A stretch of DNA of 64,000 nt, taken from assembly GCA_002900995.3 (NCBI GenBank), contig CM035305.1:5364908-5428907 (forward strand), given 5' to 3'. This document shows positions 33,374-46,343 of the stretch, piece after piece. Origin of the DNA: Ganoderma boninense. Lineage: Eukaryota > Basidiomycota > Agaricomycetes > Polyporales > Polyporaceae. The notes under the pieces were generated by a model. It had not been told where the DNA came from and did not search any database. It saw only the letters and a program-made list of their open reading frames with translations. Both the position numbers and the translations under genes were made by a program. The first letter of the stretch is position 1. The number at the start of each line of letters is the position of its first letter.

Positions 33374-35870
33374 CTACTGGTGCGCAAGTTTCCGCACGAA
33401 CTCGATCAACGCCCTGTGAGCATGCGCATCCGTCGTCAGAACGAATCCAAATCCAGCGCGAGGACGGAAAATAAGCCAATATCAACGGCCAACGAACCTT
33501 GTCGGACGTCCAGTCATGCCCTTCTCGTGATACGGTCCACTGCCCGACGCCTGCACAATACGTGATCAGCCACTCGTCCTCCAGGTTCACTTTCACAGAC
33601 GACACGCACCTCCATCGAACCTGCAATGTCGATGTGCGCCCACCGGATGGACGGCTCGTCAGCGCCTTCAGCGGGCTCGACGCCCTCCACGAAGGACTTG
33701 AGGAAGAGTGCAGCGGTACAGCAGCCCGCGCGCTTGCCACCAGTCTATTGAACAAATCCATTTCGTCGTCAGCGCATCAGTTCTGCTAATTGTTCAAGAA
33801 GACATACATTGCAGAGGTCGGCGTTAGACGAGTAGATCTGCGGGCCGTACTCCTCGTCCAGGGGCATGCGCCAGAAGCGGTCGTGCTCACGGAGACCGGC
33901 GGCATGCAGCTCGTCCCAGAGGGAGTCCGAGTTCTATATCACAGCGTTAGATATTGTGCACGTTGAGCCGTCTGAGGAATGGCATACGGTAAAGACCCCA
34001 GAGTAAACCTCGCCGAGACTGTAATCCATCGAGCTGGATGGAGGCACGCCACAGTTAGCGAGGTGACAGATGGACATTACATACGCGACCTCACCCAGTG
34101 AGCGTCGCGACGTCGATGAGGGTACGCGGTTTGAACTCAGTTGAGCCGTAATAAATCGCGTCTTGTTTATTATCCTGTCAGAAAAAACGTAAACGACACG
34201 GATAGGTTGACATCTTACCGGAGAGGACGAGGCGACCTTCCGCGTCCGTGTTATCGATCTCGACGGACTTGCCGTTCATCGCATAAACACTTTAAAGACA
34301 CGTCAGTGAGGACTGGGTGGCGGCGCTGGAATGTGGACATGAATGGACATACGTGTCTCCAGGCTTGTTCGCCGTTGGTCCGGGGAGGTTCTCGGTAAGC
34401 GGAGTAAGAACCACGAGGTTGATGCTGGAATGCGGCATGGTTAGTACGGTATAAGACACGTAATGGAACAGGACGTACGGGACCTGGAGTTTGGCGATAG
34501 CAAGCACAGTGGCTGCAACACTCGCAGCACCACCTACGATGAAAAATGAACACGTGGTGCATCCCGTGGGCCAGAGGTAGGCCTCTTACCCATGTCTCCA
34601 CGCATGAGTTTCATCCCCTGTATACGAAAGAAAGGTTTTCCGTAAGTCTCGTCGTGCAAGCTTGGACGTAAACGAGGACTTACCGAAGCCGGCTTGAGAG
34701 AGATACCCCCGGAGTCGAACGTGATGCCCTTGCCGACGAGGACTAGCGGTGCAGCATCCTTCGCGCCACCTTTGTAGTGGCTAGAAGTCACCCAGTCAAA
34801 ACGTTCACGGATAGAAGTGGGCGAGGGAAAGGACTTACATCTCGAGGAACTTGGCGGGCTCCTGGGAACCTTTGGCGACGGAGAGGAAAGTGCGCTATTT
34901 CGAGACGTGAGGATACCACAAACTCCGCGTTCGCCAGGGTGTACTAACCATGCCCTTCTGTGAGGCCCATTCTATAAGCGGAAATGTGAGTAAGAAAAAC
35001 GGGCCCATCTAGGGCCATCCAGGCTGAGAACGTACCTGTGTCTCGGACGATGACCTCGAGGTTGGGGATTCCAGCAGCCTCGGCCTTCACCCGCTCCGTA
35101 AACATCTGGGTCGAAGGATTGATATTCAACCCCTTGTCAATGATGCGGAATGCATACATCGTACCGTAGGTGTCATCATGTTTGCAGGGAGCTCCATGAG
35201 CTAGACGAGAAGTCAGCGGATGCGAATAACACGGCACACGCGCTGGACACGTACCGTGCGCGCGAGGTTCTGGGCCTGACCATAAACGACACCAGTCTCC
35301 CACTCGCTGTTCTCAGACACCGCAGAGAGGGTGAGATTGTCGGGGAGGGGCTGGGCGAGACGGGGGTCGAAGGCGGAGGTGGGCTTCGTCTTGAGGGTGA
35401 AGTGGTAGAGCGCGAGATGGGCAGCAACAGCTGTTTCGCGGTGCGTTCACTCGCGAGTCGATTTGAGCATGACGTGTGGACGTACCTGCAGCATGGGGGT
35501 CTGCTGACGCATCGACGACGACCTTGCTGCCGTCGACGGCCTCCCCGAGCTCGCGCACCTTCTTGATGGCGCTGCCTACGGTCTTGCGAACCACCTCCCT
35601 GCGCTCGTCGCCGTTCTTCTGGCCGAATTTGTCGCCGAGAGAAGAGACAGCGGCGACATTCTCGCCGTAAAAGAGGTGAGTTGTGCCGGCCTTGGGGGGC
35701 TTGGGAGCGTTTGCGGCGGGAGTCGTGCCCCAGAGCTTCGCAGCGTCGACAGGAGTCGCTGTCGCGGCGGGTGCGGCGGGGTCGATGGGGAGGACGTAGA
35801 TGGAGGACATTCTTCTGAGGAGCGACGGCGAGCGGAGGACGAGGCGGGCAGCAGAGCGAGGGACCAGCAT
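33374..35870 (-). CDS. Leucine aminopeptidase, peptidase family M17
   Basis: Seventeen exons, all in frame, complement(33374-33413, 33498-33550, 33610-33744, 33808-33933, 33988-34033, 34095-34161, 34219-34289, 34353-34424, 34479-34533, 34590-34617, 34684-34780, 34839-34894, 34949-34971, 35036-35105, 35165-35200, 35255-35430, 35486-35870), 511 residues. The M17 zinc site is complete: [11 protein letters not shown] (Lys, Asp), MRGDMGG (Asp) and the signature NTDAEGRL (Asp, Glu, Arg). The family hexamer cuts N-terminal residues, Leu preferred, from peptides. The first 20 residues ([20 protein letters not shown]) are basic and lack acids, like a mitochondrial presequence, and a second Met at 21 (MSSIYVLP) is the usual cytosolic start, so dual targeting by two starts is possible. 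Introns are 54-84 nt; the acceptor of exon 12 is an AAG. Confidence 0.93.
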
Positions 35871-38223
35871 CCCACCGAGCTTTATGACGAAGAGCGGGGC
35901 ACACTCACAAGCGCCCGGCGCTGGGGAAAGATCTGCACGCGCGCCCGCAGGATCCGGAGCCTGAGGACCATATCAGTCATCGTCCTCGCTCTCCTCGTCC
36001 CCCGCCCCGCCGTCCAGCCTTTGCCTCCGACCACCACCATCCCCATCTCACAGGCTTCCGCTCAGTGTCCTCTGCGTCATTCAACAGTTTCGAACTCGAG
36101 TTCAAGCCTGCTATCCAATCTTCGTGGCCTCGCGATTGGACGACAAGGAAGAAAATTACCATCCGTATCGCGTCCACATGTTCCGCTTCGTACATGCTCC
36201 GGTCTCATCGATAGTATCTCGTCGTCATCTTCATCTTCCCCCGCCGTAGTTAATTCTCCATCCCGAGAAACCCGAGGCCAATTCACTTCCGTCGCCGAGG
36301 ACCCGTGCCGTTTCGAGCACCAGGTGCTTGCGCCCCGCTTCTCTTGTGAGTGACCCCAGCTTCGGCATACATCCTTGGCTTTCGAGCCCAGTTTCCGACG
36401 CCGCTACTCTCGACTCTTCCCTCGGTCTCAAGCTGTATATCAGGCGATTCGGCTTCCTGAATCTCGACCATTCGCTATGCTCACCCCCAAAAGACCAATG
36501 CGATCAGACGACGTCTTCAGAGTTAGTATCCGAGGTTCGCCCATAAACCGGGTATGCTTTACATGCGGGTCGCCAGTCGTACGTCCCGTATTCTTTCGTG
36601 TGGAATAACAGTTCTCGGTTCGTGGTCGGGGTTCGTCTCTACTACGTGATCTGCAGGACGATCTCTTCACCGTCACTGTAACGGGTGGCCTGCTGCCGCG
36701 AGGCACATGGAAGAAAATCGTGAAGTCATGGCCTGGGTCACGGGAACCGCTACACTCATCGCGCCTTCAGTCTACCCTACTAGCAGATCACTTCAACTCC
36801 ATAGCAGACTTTAAAACTTGAAGACTCGATCGATACTTCGAAGGTGAGAGAGGTCCCAGGAGCGACCGGACGGGGTTGTCCGGGACACATTGATACCGTC
36901 AAGGCCACGAAGGACGGCCAGGGCCTCTCGTACGGGTCAAGAACGGCGGAGACGCACGACTTCTAAGTACGAGATTACTTGTCCTCTCGAGCATACACCA
37001 GCCTTGTATCGGCGACCCAGCGCATGATGGTTTTCGTTTCTCTCTCTTCCTGACCCGTACCCGTGATTTACGGTGCCGTGCAAAACGATAGCGCAGTCAT
37101 ATTCCCGCCCTGAATGTTCAAAAGCACTCGTTAACAAAAGAACAATGCAACCTTTGCGTGGGTCTTTTACCGAGTAAGTATTCATTGTTATTGACTTCTA
37201 TATGGCGCTTACACGAAATCGCGGTCCGCGATATGATTGTGGCAGGACACCAGTTCCAGCCATTTTGCATTTATATTCTGCGTGGCGGTGCCCGTCGCGC
37301 TCTCCACAACCTCAGGAACCGACCCGCATCAGGCGCCGTCGACATCCACCGACCTTGATGGCCAGGTTCTGGTAATGTTCTGGCACAGATGTAAGAACAC
37401 GTATTGTCATCATCCGCGACAGTTTCCAGGGCGTCATGCATCGCTCTTCTGAGTATCTGGTAAGGCGCCTATAGGTCTTGGAATGCGAAAATTCCTGCGC
37501 AAAGCTGGCAACGAGCTCGGAATATCGCATTCCCCGCCTGGCCAGCTATGGCTGTGGCCATGGCTGCGAAAAGAGATTCTCGCCGTTTTCCCGAGGATCC
37601 GGTGTCGACAGCCGAGGCCGGCGCCTTCGCGTAACAGGTTCATCCCGCTCGGCGCCTTTTCTTCCCCGCCGTCCCTAGTGGCTAATTTCTCCCCATCGCC
37701 CTTGCTTTCTGGGACTTAGGCATAAATCAATGAAAAAGAACATTGGAAACTTTCCTGGAACTTTTTGGGGGCGGTGGCCGTCCCGATTCGGCGGGACACG
37801 CCCAATGGCATTCAGCGGTTGGGAAAAGGTGAGAGGTCTCCCCTCAGTCGTTCAGGCGCAATCGTGGTCGGCCGACATGTACATGTTCAAATTGCAGGTG
37901 GTACCCCCCCCAGGAACGAGGTCCTGAACACTTGGTTGGCGAGTCGCACGCAAGCGACGCTGATGCCTTTTGTTGACCCAGTTTGGTAATCATCTCGCTT
38001 ACGCCGAACCCCTTTGTTCAAGCCGCGCTGCCGAGGCCGGTGTATAAAACGAACCGCCAAAGTCCGTTTCAACCAACCACTACTACTTGCCCTCCCCCAT
38101 CCACTGGGTGGAGGCCTCTGACTGTTTACTCGACTGGTGATTGGCCTCTCGCGGCCTTAGTTCTGTTCTCCTGTACGCATACTTGTGCTCCGTTCTCAGT
38201 CACGTTATCCCCTCACCCTCACG
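35871..38223. other. Divergent intergenic region, no gene seen
   Basis: Lies between the 5' ends of the aminopeptidase and the gene at 38224. No exon chain, tRNA or repeat of note was found; promoters for both genes must lie here. AT-richer sequence occurs near 37000-37300. Confidence 0.5.
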
Positions 38224-40093
38224 ATGGAAATCGCTCGTCCGCCGCCCTCCTCCCTCTCTCCTTCTTCTCAACCACCGCCTCTGTCTCTATCCCATCCACG
38301 CCACCGACGTCCTGCGTTCAGCGGCAAGCTCCTCAATTTGTTCAGTTCGAAGGCCAAGCCCAGTCCTGCACAGTCGCGCCCGGTCATCTCCCAACCACAA
38401 CCACTCCAGAGCCGCATTCCCGTCTCGACTCCACGGAGGCGCGAGTACAGGCAGGTTTTCAACGACGAGAACGAGCCACCCGCCCCACTCCCTCGTCCGC
38501 GTTTCCTTCGTGCGGACAACAGCGTCGCGCCAGCCCCCGCGCCCAACCACCCCTGCCCTTCGCTCCCCCTCCCCCGAGCGCAAGCTCCATACTCCTCCTC
38601 GAGGTGACCGTGCCCGACCGCTCAAGAGCGCACTGAAGAAATCCACCGCGGAAAACGCGTCTCTTCTTCCTTCGTCGGACACTGGTGTTCTCGGTTCCTC
38701 GACCTCCCCTCCGTCGTCGGACACTTCGGCCTCTCTCAAATCTCGCAGGTCCAAGGTCACCGCGCGTGTCGTCGGAGGTACCTGGATGCCCTTCTCGTCG
38801 CTGACACGCAACCACGCCACTCGCGCGCCCAGCCAGGCTGCGGATCCTCGCCCTCCTTCGGACGCCCCGCGGCAGAAAAAGACTGTGTCGTTCGCCCTCG
38901 ACGAGCCGGAGGCCGAGGAAGAGGCCGAAGAAGAAGAAGATGTGGTGCCCCGCTCATCCACGAGCAACCCCCCACGCGCTTCGTCGCCAGGCGAACTGAG
39001 CCACTGGGACGCGATCGCGCAGGAGCTGGACGGCCCTGCCCCTGCCCCTTCGCGCCCTTCGTCCGTGCTCAAGCGCAAGGCAGACGACTACCCCGAGCCC
39101 CGAAGGACCAGGATGTCGATGTCGCTCGCCCCCAGGCGACCTGGGTCCCCGACCGTCACTCGCAGGACCGTGTTCGGGCCTTCCTCGTCTCCCCCCCTCT
39201 CGTTCCGGCGTCCGCCCTATACCAGGTCCGTCCCGAATTATAATCATGACGGCGCCGACGACGATCGCGTCCCTCGCACGACGGCCTCCTCGTCCAAGGT
39301 CGACTCTCCGCATGGCCTCACGTTCATGGGCGGAGTCGCCGACGCGGCGCTGCGAGAGTGCGCCCGGGACAAGATCCGCGCCCTGCCGCGCAACGTGAAG
39401 GCGGCGGCGCGGCCGATGGAGGGAGCCCCGGGCGTGCTGCGGCGCATCACAGCGGACATCGTCCCCAACGAGCGCCACTCGACCGTGTGGGACGCCAGCG
39501 AGCGGTGAGTGTTTCCCGTGTTCGTCCCCGTATGTTGTCTGACGTCGGCTCTGTTCTGGAAAACCAGCGACACGTTCGCGTGGGGCGGCACCATCATCCT
39601 GCGCGACGCCAAGGCCGCGTCGTACTTCTACCCCCGCCCCTGCATCAAGGACTTCCACCTCGAGTTCTGCGCCTTCCCCGAGCCCCGCTCCGACCTCCCC
39701 ACCTCCGCCCCAGCCGACCCCGACGCCCCGCCCACGTACGACTGGCGCACCGCGTACACGGGCCAGTTCCTCAAGCGGCAGGACGTCCGGCGCGAACTCG
39801 ACGTCGCGCGGGGGATCGCGGTCGAGCCCGACTTCGTGTTCGTCAAGCCCGACGACCCCGACGGGCCGCACGCGTGGATGGTGCACTTCTGGGTGCCCGT
39901 GCCCCTCGCGCTCTTCGCGCGCTCCGTCCACCGCACCTTCGTCTGCCGCGCCAAGGTCACCGTGGGGGGCTACGACACCCCCGAGACCGTCATCCCGGCG
40001 GGATGCATCGCGGCGGGGATCGAGAGCCTCAAGTCGGACGGGTTCATTGCGCTCGCTGGGGGGCCGAGGGACGGGAGGGCGGAGGAGAGTTGA
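38224..40093 (+). CDS. Conserved-looking protein of unknown function, with an apparent frame error
   Basis: Two exons, 38224-39504 and 39568-40093, joined by a 63-nt GT-AG intron (about 600 residues). The N-terminal half is Pro/Ser-rich and probably disordered (FSGKLLNLFSSKAKP, VFNDENEPP, then SPSPERKLHTPPR, KKTVSFALDEPEAEEEAEEE). The C-terminal half is folded-looking: RHSTVWDASERDTFAWGGTI, FYPRPCIKDFHLEFCAFPEP, DPDGPHAWMVHFWVPVPLA. I do not recognise a family. The frame changes once by one base between VFNDENEPP (frame of ATG 38224) and SPSPERKL, somewhere in 38480-38580, a C-rich stretch. A 28-nt GT..AG segment (38495-38522) would also restore frame but is unusually short. The KKTVSF phrase resembles an RVxF-type PP1-docking motif, which is only suggestive. 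Confidence 0.6.
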
Positions 40094-40854
40094 TCTTCTG
40101 CATCGTTGAGGCTTCCGTATGACTTTCACGGACACGACATCCATCATTATCATTATCATCAGCATCGCACTCATTCCGTATCATACGCATCGTACACATC
40201 CGTAGGTAGGTCCCCTCCTTAGCACTAGTTGTCTCACTAGGTTATCGTTATTCCGCGGTCGGACACGCCGTTGTTGCTTACTGTACACGCACGGATCCTC
40301 TCTGGTTTCCGTACCTACTGCCCCTCCTTTGTAGCTTATCCTGTCCTGATTTTTGTAGTTGTAGGCAGTGCGCGGATAGTGCTATGGTGTATGCCGTCCA
40401 TTGGAATAACAACTCGTCTCAGATCGCGCTTTGTGGAGCTTTCTGACTGACATAATGTTAACGACTATTTAAATGACCAATTTCGCAGTCGTCCTCGCAA
40501 GATTCGACATCGACACTCAAAGGAGTAGCGATACATTGCAAATCCGGAGGCGTATCAGGGAAGGATGCCGTGGCACTCAAATGCACGAGTCAGAGCTCCC
40601 GCGAAGACGGCCGGAAGGGGGGAATAAAGATCATGTTGCGAAGCATAACATAGACCCTAAATATAGCGACAGCAGACACCCATAGGAAGGAAAATATGCA
40701 GGGTATAACAGCGGAAGAGAATGATGATTGCGAGCGAATAGCAGAACGACAGCTGGGATGAGTACAGATGTCCGTGATGCGGTGGTTATCGATGCATGTG
40801 AGGTGGCTATACGATATGTTGCGCGACGAGTACACGAGAAAGAAAGAAAGGAAT
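40094..40854. other. Spacer between convergent 3' ends
   Basis: Contains the 3' flanks of the 38224 gene and of the TBC gene. A CATTATCATTATCATCAGCATC stretch at 40140 is simple sequence. No gene was seen. Confidence 0.5.
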
Positions 40855-43800
40855 CTAACTACCATTTTTCGGGAGAGAAATAGTGGATGCGATAGTGGGT
40901 GTCATGGGCGCAGCTCGGGCTTGCGCAGTGCGGCGCTTTACTTGGGCCTCGAGCTTGCTGCGCTGCTTGCGGACGTCATCGTCCTTGAACTTCATCGAAA
41001 ACGCAAGCTCGATGAAAGCGTCGGGATTGGGCGGAGGCAAGTCGGCGGGGGGTGGGCTAAAGCTTGTAGCACAGCTTCGGGCGACGGAGACTGTAGAATA
41101 ACACGTCGAGTACACGCGAATAGCGCCAAGCCAGCTCGGAACAGGAACGTTACACCTTAGACGGCCGAGGGAACATGTGAGCGGGTATCTGACAGCCTGA
41201 TTAAAAGGAGACGGACCTTCAAACAAGAATACATCCCAAAGACGGACAAGGTAGTCCGGGGGCAGGGCGTCTGCAAATACAGTAGTAAACCTGTCGAAAG
41301 CACGGTCATCAGATGCACGAAGCACACGAGGAGACGAAGCTCACCATGCGCGACAGACAACTACAGGCGATATTGCCATGCTACCGAAAAGCTTCTTCGC
41401 CGATGCAGCGTCGTTCGACTCCAGCACCTTGGCAAACAGCGTTGCGTCGACTTCGAGTTGAACGCTGCTTTTCGAGAAGTAAGGGCGCAAGTGGCTGTCC
41501 ATCAGAGAGATGAACGTCCAAAACGCGTCTTCCTCCGGCGACTGAAGCAGGAGCTGGGCGGCGATCAGACTGAGACCTATATGGAACAAACAATGGACGT
41601 CAGCGGCGTCATCTAGAGACCCTACTTCGCGAAGTAGACCAGCCATAGGTCACGAGTCCACGAACCTCTCGTATACTGAATGTCTGGTACCATACACAGA
41701 TACGCCTGCAACAGCTTCGCGAGCGATCCGTCCTGGAGCTGTGGATGCGCAGCGAACGACATCTGTACATCGCGCTCGATCTGCGCATATGCCGCGACCT
41801 TCTCGCGCTGTGCCAGGCGCTGATACAGGCCCTCCATCCGCTTGCCCTTGCTGTCCGTGAGCGCGGCCCACACCTGGTAGCGCACCGACGCCGGTACGCC
41901 GTCGAGCACCATCTTGCGGATCTTCTTGCTCTTCCGCGCCTGCGACGGCGATATCGTCGACAACGTCGAGATCCAGCGGAGTTCGCGCTGGCGGTGCGCT
42001 TCGACCTGGGATGCATCGCTTTCCTTGACCGGCCTCGTGTCGCTAGGCGACGCGCTCCCCGGCTGCGCGAAAGCTTGGCCCGCACCCAGGCTGTGGCCAG
42101 AGAGCTCCGACAGCGCTGGGCTGTCCGTCCGCAGGAAACCAGGGCGTGTACTGACCGGACTTGGGCTTGGAAGCGACTCGAAGCTCCCCCCTAACGGCGA
42201 CATCGGGAGTGAGGGTTTGATGAGCTCGAAGTCGGTATCTTGGACCTGCACCGTATCCTGTTCGGTAATGTACTCGCTTGTTGTGCTCACACTAACGGTG
42301 GGGCTCTTGATCGACTGATGAGATCCTTGATCGCTGGGCACGAGGCGGAGCGGGGTCATCTGTGGTCTGCCGCCGCCGCCAGCGCCGTTGCTACGCTTGT
42401 TAACATGTAGCCCAATCACACCTCCATCCGACGCTTCCTCCATCCGTGATACGCCAGACGGCGACGAGGCTTCCGACCGAACAGTGTCCACGGACAGCCG
42501 CGGGTTAGACAGCCCTTGCGAAGCAATCCTAGTGCGCGGCGGGGATGACATATGATTAGAGAAAGACGTTCTCGTGCTAGTAGGCAACATCGCAGAACGA
42601 CTGTGGCGAAGCACCCTCGGGGATCCGGGCGGCGGGAAGTTGATCACGGACCGCGGTGACGAGGGCGGGCTGGTGCTGAGGATAACGGCCTCGGGCAATG
42701 TCGCCAACGGCGACTGGAGCTGCGGCTCAGGTGACCCTTGCCCAATGCCGTTCATCGCGAGACGCGGCGATGCGGTGCCGTTGGATTCGAGCGAAGGCCG
42801 CTCGTCTAGAGAAATCGACCTAGAAATCTGTTGCTGTGCTGGAGTGACAAGGTCCGCTGGAGGAGACGATGCTGGGAGCGGATTCGTAGACGCACGCAGG
42901 GGAGGAGAACGTACGGGCGGAGCGACGACGGCGGACCGGCCCCCGGGGACTGTATTGGTCTGCGACTGCGACAGCGGCGAAGGCGCGTGGAGGCCCCGCA
43001 AGACCGTCGGCGAGTGCGAGACCGTCGCGCGCTGCGGCGCCGGCACGTTTGCAATCGTCGTCGTCGTCGCCATCGCCGACTTCGAGCGTTTGGTTGTGAT
43101 CTGCAGAGGCCGAATTGGCGACAGAGGTGGCGATAGGGGGCTTCCCGAGATAGTGTCAGAATCGTCCCGACTGTAACAAGATTAAGAGTTATAGCGCGGT
43201 CTAGAGAAGCAAAACCAGAAGAAGATACGCACCTTCCCTCGTTCAGCGTCTGCACTTTTATGGACAAGTCCATACCGCTCGTGAGTGCAGAGAAAGACCG
43301 TGACCTCGGGCGTGACTTGTGGACCGTAGGCGTGAAGTTCGTCCGCTGGATCAGCGCTGGCCCTCCTCCCAAACCGGCAGGCCCCAGGGGCGGCCCAGCG
43401 GCACTCAGCATCTGCTCGATATGAGCCGGAGGAGGGATTGGCGGGGACGCCGCGCTCCGTCTACCCGTCGGGTCAGCGCTTCTTCGTCCGGCCAGGTCGA
43501 TCGCAAGCTGAGAAGGTGGCGAAGAGCCCGGAGCGTTCAGCATCTGGGGCGGGGGCAGCGCGGGCGGAGAAGTCGCACTGCGCCGAGTCGGGTCCGCGCT
43601 CCTCCGTCCCGCGAGGTCGATCGCGAGTTGCGACGCAGGCGATCCCGTTCTGCTAGGCGTCCACGGCATCGGGGGACGAGCAGCGCGGTTTGCGGGGATA
43701 TTGTTCTGCGGCTCGTGGCTGAACGTGATCGGAACTGGTCCGAACGACGTCGACAAATCGTATTCGAGTCGCCCATAGACCGTCGGCGGGGCAGGTCGCC

Positions 43801-46343
43801 CTTCGCGCCTCGCAGCAAACGCCATGCCCAGAAAATGGTGAATCGAACCGGGGGGTGGTCCCATGTGCTGAGGAGGTGGCAGCTGTTGCTGCGACGGCTG
43901 CGGGCGGCCGTACATGGGACCTGCTGTCGACGGAGCCGGTTTTGGGGCACCCGGATGCGGCATGAAGAGACTCTGTCGCATGAGGGGATGGGGCGCAGGG
44001 CGATTCGGGTCTCGGATGCGGGCCTGGGGATGTCCGGGTGGCGGAATGACGACAGGTTGCGGTGGAGGCGAGGTAGCGGGAACGGGAACGGAGACGGGGA
44101 CGGAGACGGGGACGGGCATCTGGGACGTCGAAGGGCCTGGCGTAGGCATCGAAAGAGGACTTGAAGTGTCACTGGCGGTCGGGCTGTAAGGCGGTGGTGG
44201 AGGGCCTTCGGTTTCGTCCGCGTTCGAAAGCGCCAGCATCCGCTTCTCTTTCGCCGCCGAAGATTCTGCGGCTTGAGAGACGTGTGCGGGGATCGCCGGA
44301 GTAGGAGGCGGCGACTGTCTTGCTGAAAGATGCTCGTCAACAATTTCGCCAGCTTGCGACTTGGCCGTCATCGGCATGCCCTCGCGCTCTTCGGATGGGG
44401 GGTGGCTCTCGCGGGAATCCGTCCTCTCGTCTTCACCCGCGTCAGCCCGCCTCTTCGCGTTAGTCGCGGCAGCCGTATTGGACGGATACAGGGGAGACAC
44501 GAGCGTCGGAGAGCCGAACGTTCCCGAAGTCGCAGAAGGGAGGGACGGCGAAGCTTGGGGCGAACCGAATGTCGTATGCAGCAGCGGAGACGGCTGCGGC
44601 TCCTTGTTGAACGTCAGCGGCGCCGGCCTGTTCTTCTCCAACTTGCTCGGCTCCTTGGCGTCGTCGACATCCGCGGGGGTAGTCGACTCTGCTAACCGCG
44701 ACGGAAGCTTCCCCTTCGATTCCTTCCGCTCGCGTCCGCTGCTGGTCGACTCCACGCTCGTGCGCTGGTTCGGCATTGGCGGGGCGTCCGACCCAGACCC
44801 AATGGTGTAGATCGAGCCCTTGGAAAAACGGGACATTTTCGAGGCCATCGAGAACCGCGAGTAACGGTACTGGTCGTATATGTCGTCCGCACCCTCCCAA
44901 TCGCCTTCGCCGTCGGACTCGTACTCGGACTCCGAACGAGCCATCTCAAGCGAACGAGGGGATGTCGGCGAACGAGAGGATGTCGGCGAACGAGGGGACA
45001 GTGGTTCCACTCCCGGTAGGGGCCCTGGCGGAGGATGGTTTGCGCTCATAGGTGGAGAGTGGGAGTACTGCGAAGCGGAGGGTTCAGAAAACTCGGAGCG
45101 CCCGGTGAGCGGAGGCTCTAGCGCATTCATGTTCGGTAGCACCTGTGTCGTACTGCATGGGCTCTCCGAGTACTGTGAATTAGAGCGCAGAGAGTCGGCG
45201 TAGTCGAGGGCCTCATCGATAGCAGATTCCGGGGACTTGACTCGAGGGATCGGGATGGACGGCGAGTCGTCATCCTCAGAGTCAGAATCGCCCATGCCTC
45301 CCACGAAGTCCTGCAAGAGGGAGAGTCCGATGTTGCCAGCGCCGTTGTCCGACATGGCAATAGAGATGCGGTGGTTTGACTGGTCGTCCGAGTAGATGCT
45401 GGAGTCGCGGTCGACGGGAGGGAAGCGAGACGTGGTAGGGTCCGGCAAGTGCGGATGCTCTATCGGACTGTCGGTGCTGAGCTGCTTGGCGAGGTGGTCA
45501 ATTCGAAGCGGAGGCGCCAGGGGTGCAGCTTCCCACTGATCGTCATCATGGTCGGATGCGATGCTGACCTCGTCATGACTGTAGTCCGCTGGAGTTTCGG
45601 GCATGGAAGAAAAGGACGTCGCTTGGGATTCGTGGCTCATGGAGCGTTCAGGATGGGAGGAGGAAGAGCCATGGCCGCTGGATTGCTCCGGCTGAGGGGA
45701 TGGGGGGGCATGGGAGAAGGCGGTGATGGAGATGGTGCTCGAGGACGAAAGGCTCGGCGCAATGGGTGGAGAGGACACATCTGGCTCGCGTGTGACAGAG
45801 ATCACGGGCGACTGCAACTCACGGACAGAGGTCATGACCGGCGAAGGCGGGTCACGGACGACAGATACAGCAGGCGAGACGGCATCGCGAGCGAAGACGG
45901 TGAGGGCGCTCTGGGAAGAGGACGGGCGGGAGACGGGAGAGGCAGTCGACAGTCTCTTTGTGAGAACAGGCTTTTTGAGGCGGCCATGGAATCGCACGGC
46001 TTCTCCACGAAAGTGGCCGACGACGCCCTCGCAATAGCCCTTGCACAGGATCAGCGGCGAAATCTTGAGACAGGGCTAGTGGCATACTTACGAGGTAAAG
46101 GTCGACCTGGCCTGGCACTTGCATGAGGACTGTAATCTCGTCGTCCTGACATAACGTTGGGGGCGGCGTGGGGATGAGGATTAGTGGGATTAATATCGGG
46201 AGGGTGCCATGTGGGCGCGGTCGTACCTGCATGAACATGAGATCCTCTGCGCGCTCTGCCACGCAATCCTGGAGAGCGGTGCATTTTCCAATCCCTCCCT
46301 TGGCTGCGAAGCGGGTCCACCTCCCCAGCTGGCCGGCGTCCAT
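40855..46343 (-). CDS. SH3 and TBC domain protein, RabGAP-like
   Basis: Seven exons, complement(40855-41155, 41217-41290, 41345-41576, 41666-43170, 43233-46039, 46092-46145, 46227-46343), about 1696 residues. An SH3 domain spans roughly residues 20-80 and is split over three exons (AERAEDLMFMQ, DDEITVLMQVPG, LGYCEGVVGHFRGEAVRF). A very long Pro/Ser-rich region follows (about 85-1390). The TBC domain (about 1400-1640) reads KMVLDGVPASVRYQVWAALTD, IERDVQMSF, QLQDGSLAKLLQAYLCMVPD, SPEEDAFWTFISLMD and DYLVRLWDVFLFEG. TBC proteins usually switch off Rab GTPases in membrane traffic. Here the IxxDxxR arginine is Met and the YxQ glutamine is Arg (YTRG), so catalysis is doubtful. The last exon needs one extra base in a C run (near 41042-41060) to join LALFACTRRVILQS to PPPNPDAFIELAFSMKF, so it contains an indel or sequencing error. 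Confidence 0.85.

Noticed and set aside
38287..39078. Long minus-strand open frame opposite the 38-kb gene
   Set aside because: It is rich in Gly/Arg/Ser from the opposite-strand composition and has no motifs; the plus strand carries the coherent protein and splice sites.
38954..40174. 406-codon minus-strand open frame
   Set aside because: Antisense to two well-supported exons; biased Arg/Gly/Asp composition typical of a shadow frame in GC-rich coding DNA.
43319..44343. Open frames within the TBC gene on both strands
   Set aside because: Arg-rich low-complexity products in other frames of the 2.8-kb exon; no independent splice or start evidence.
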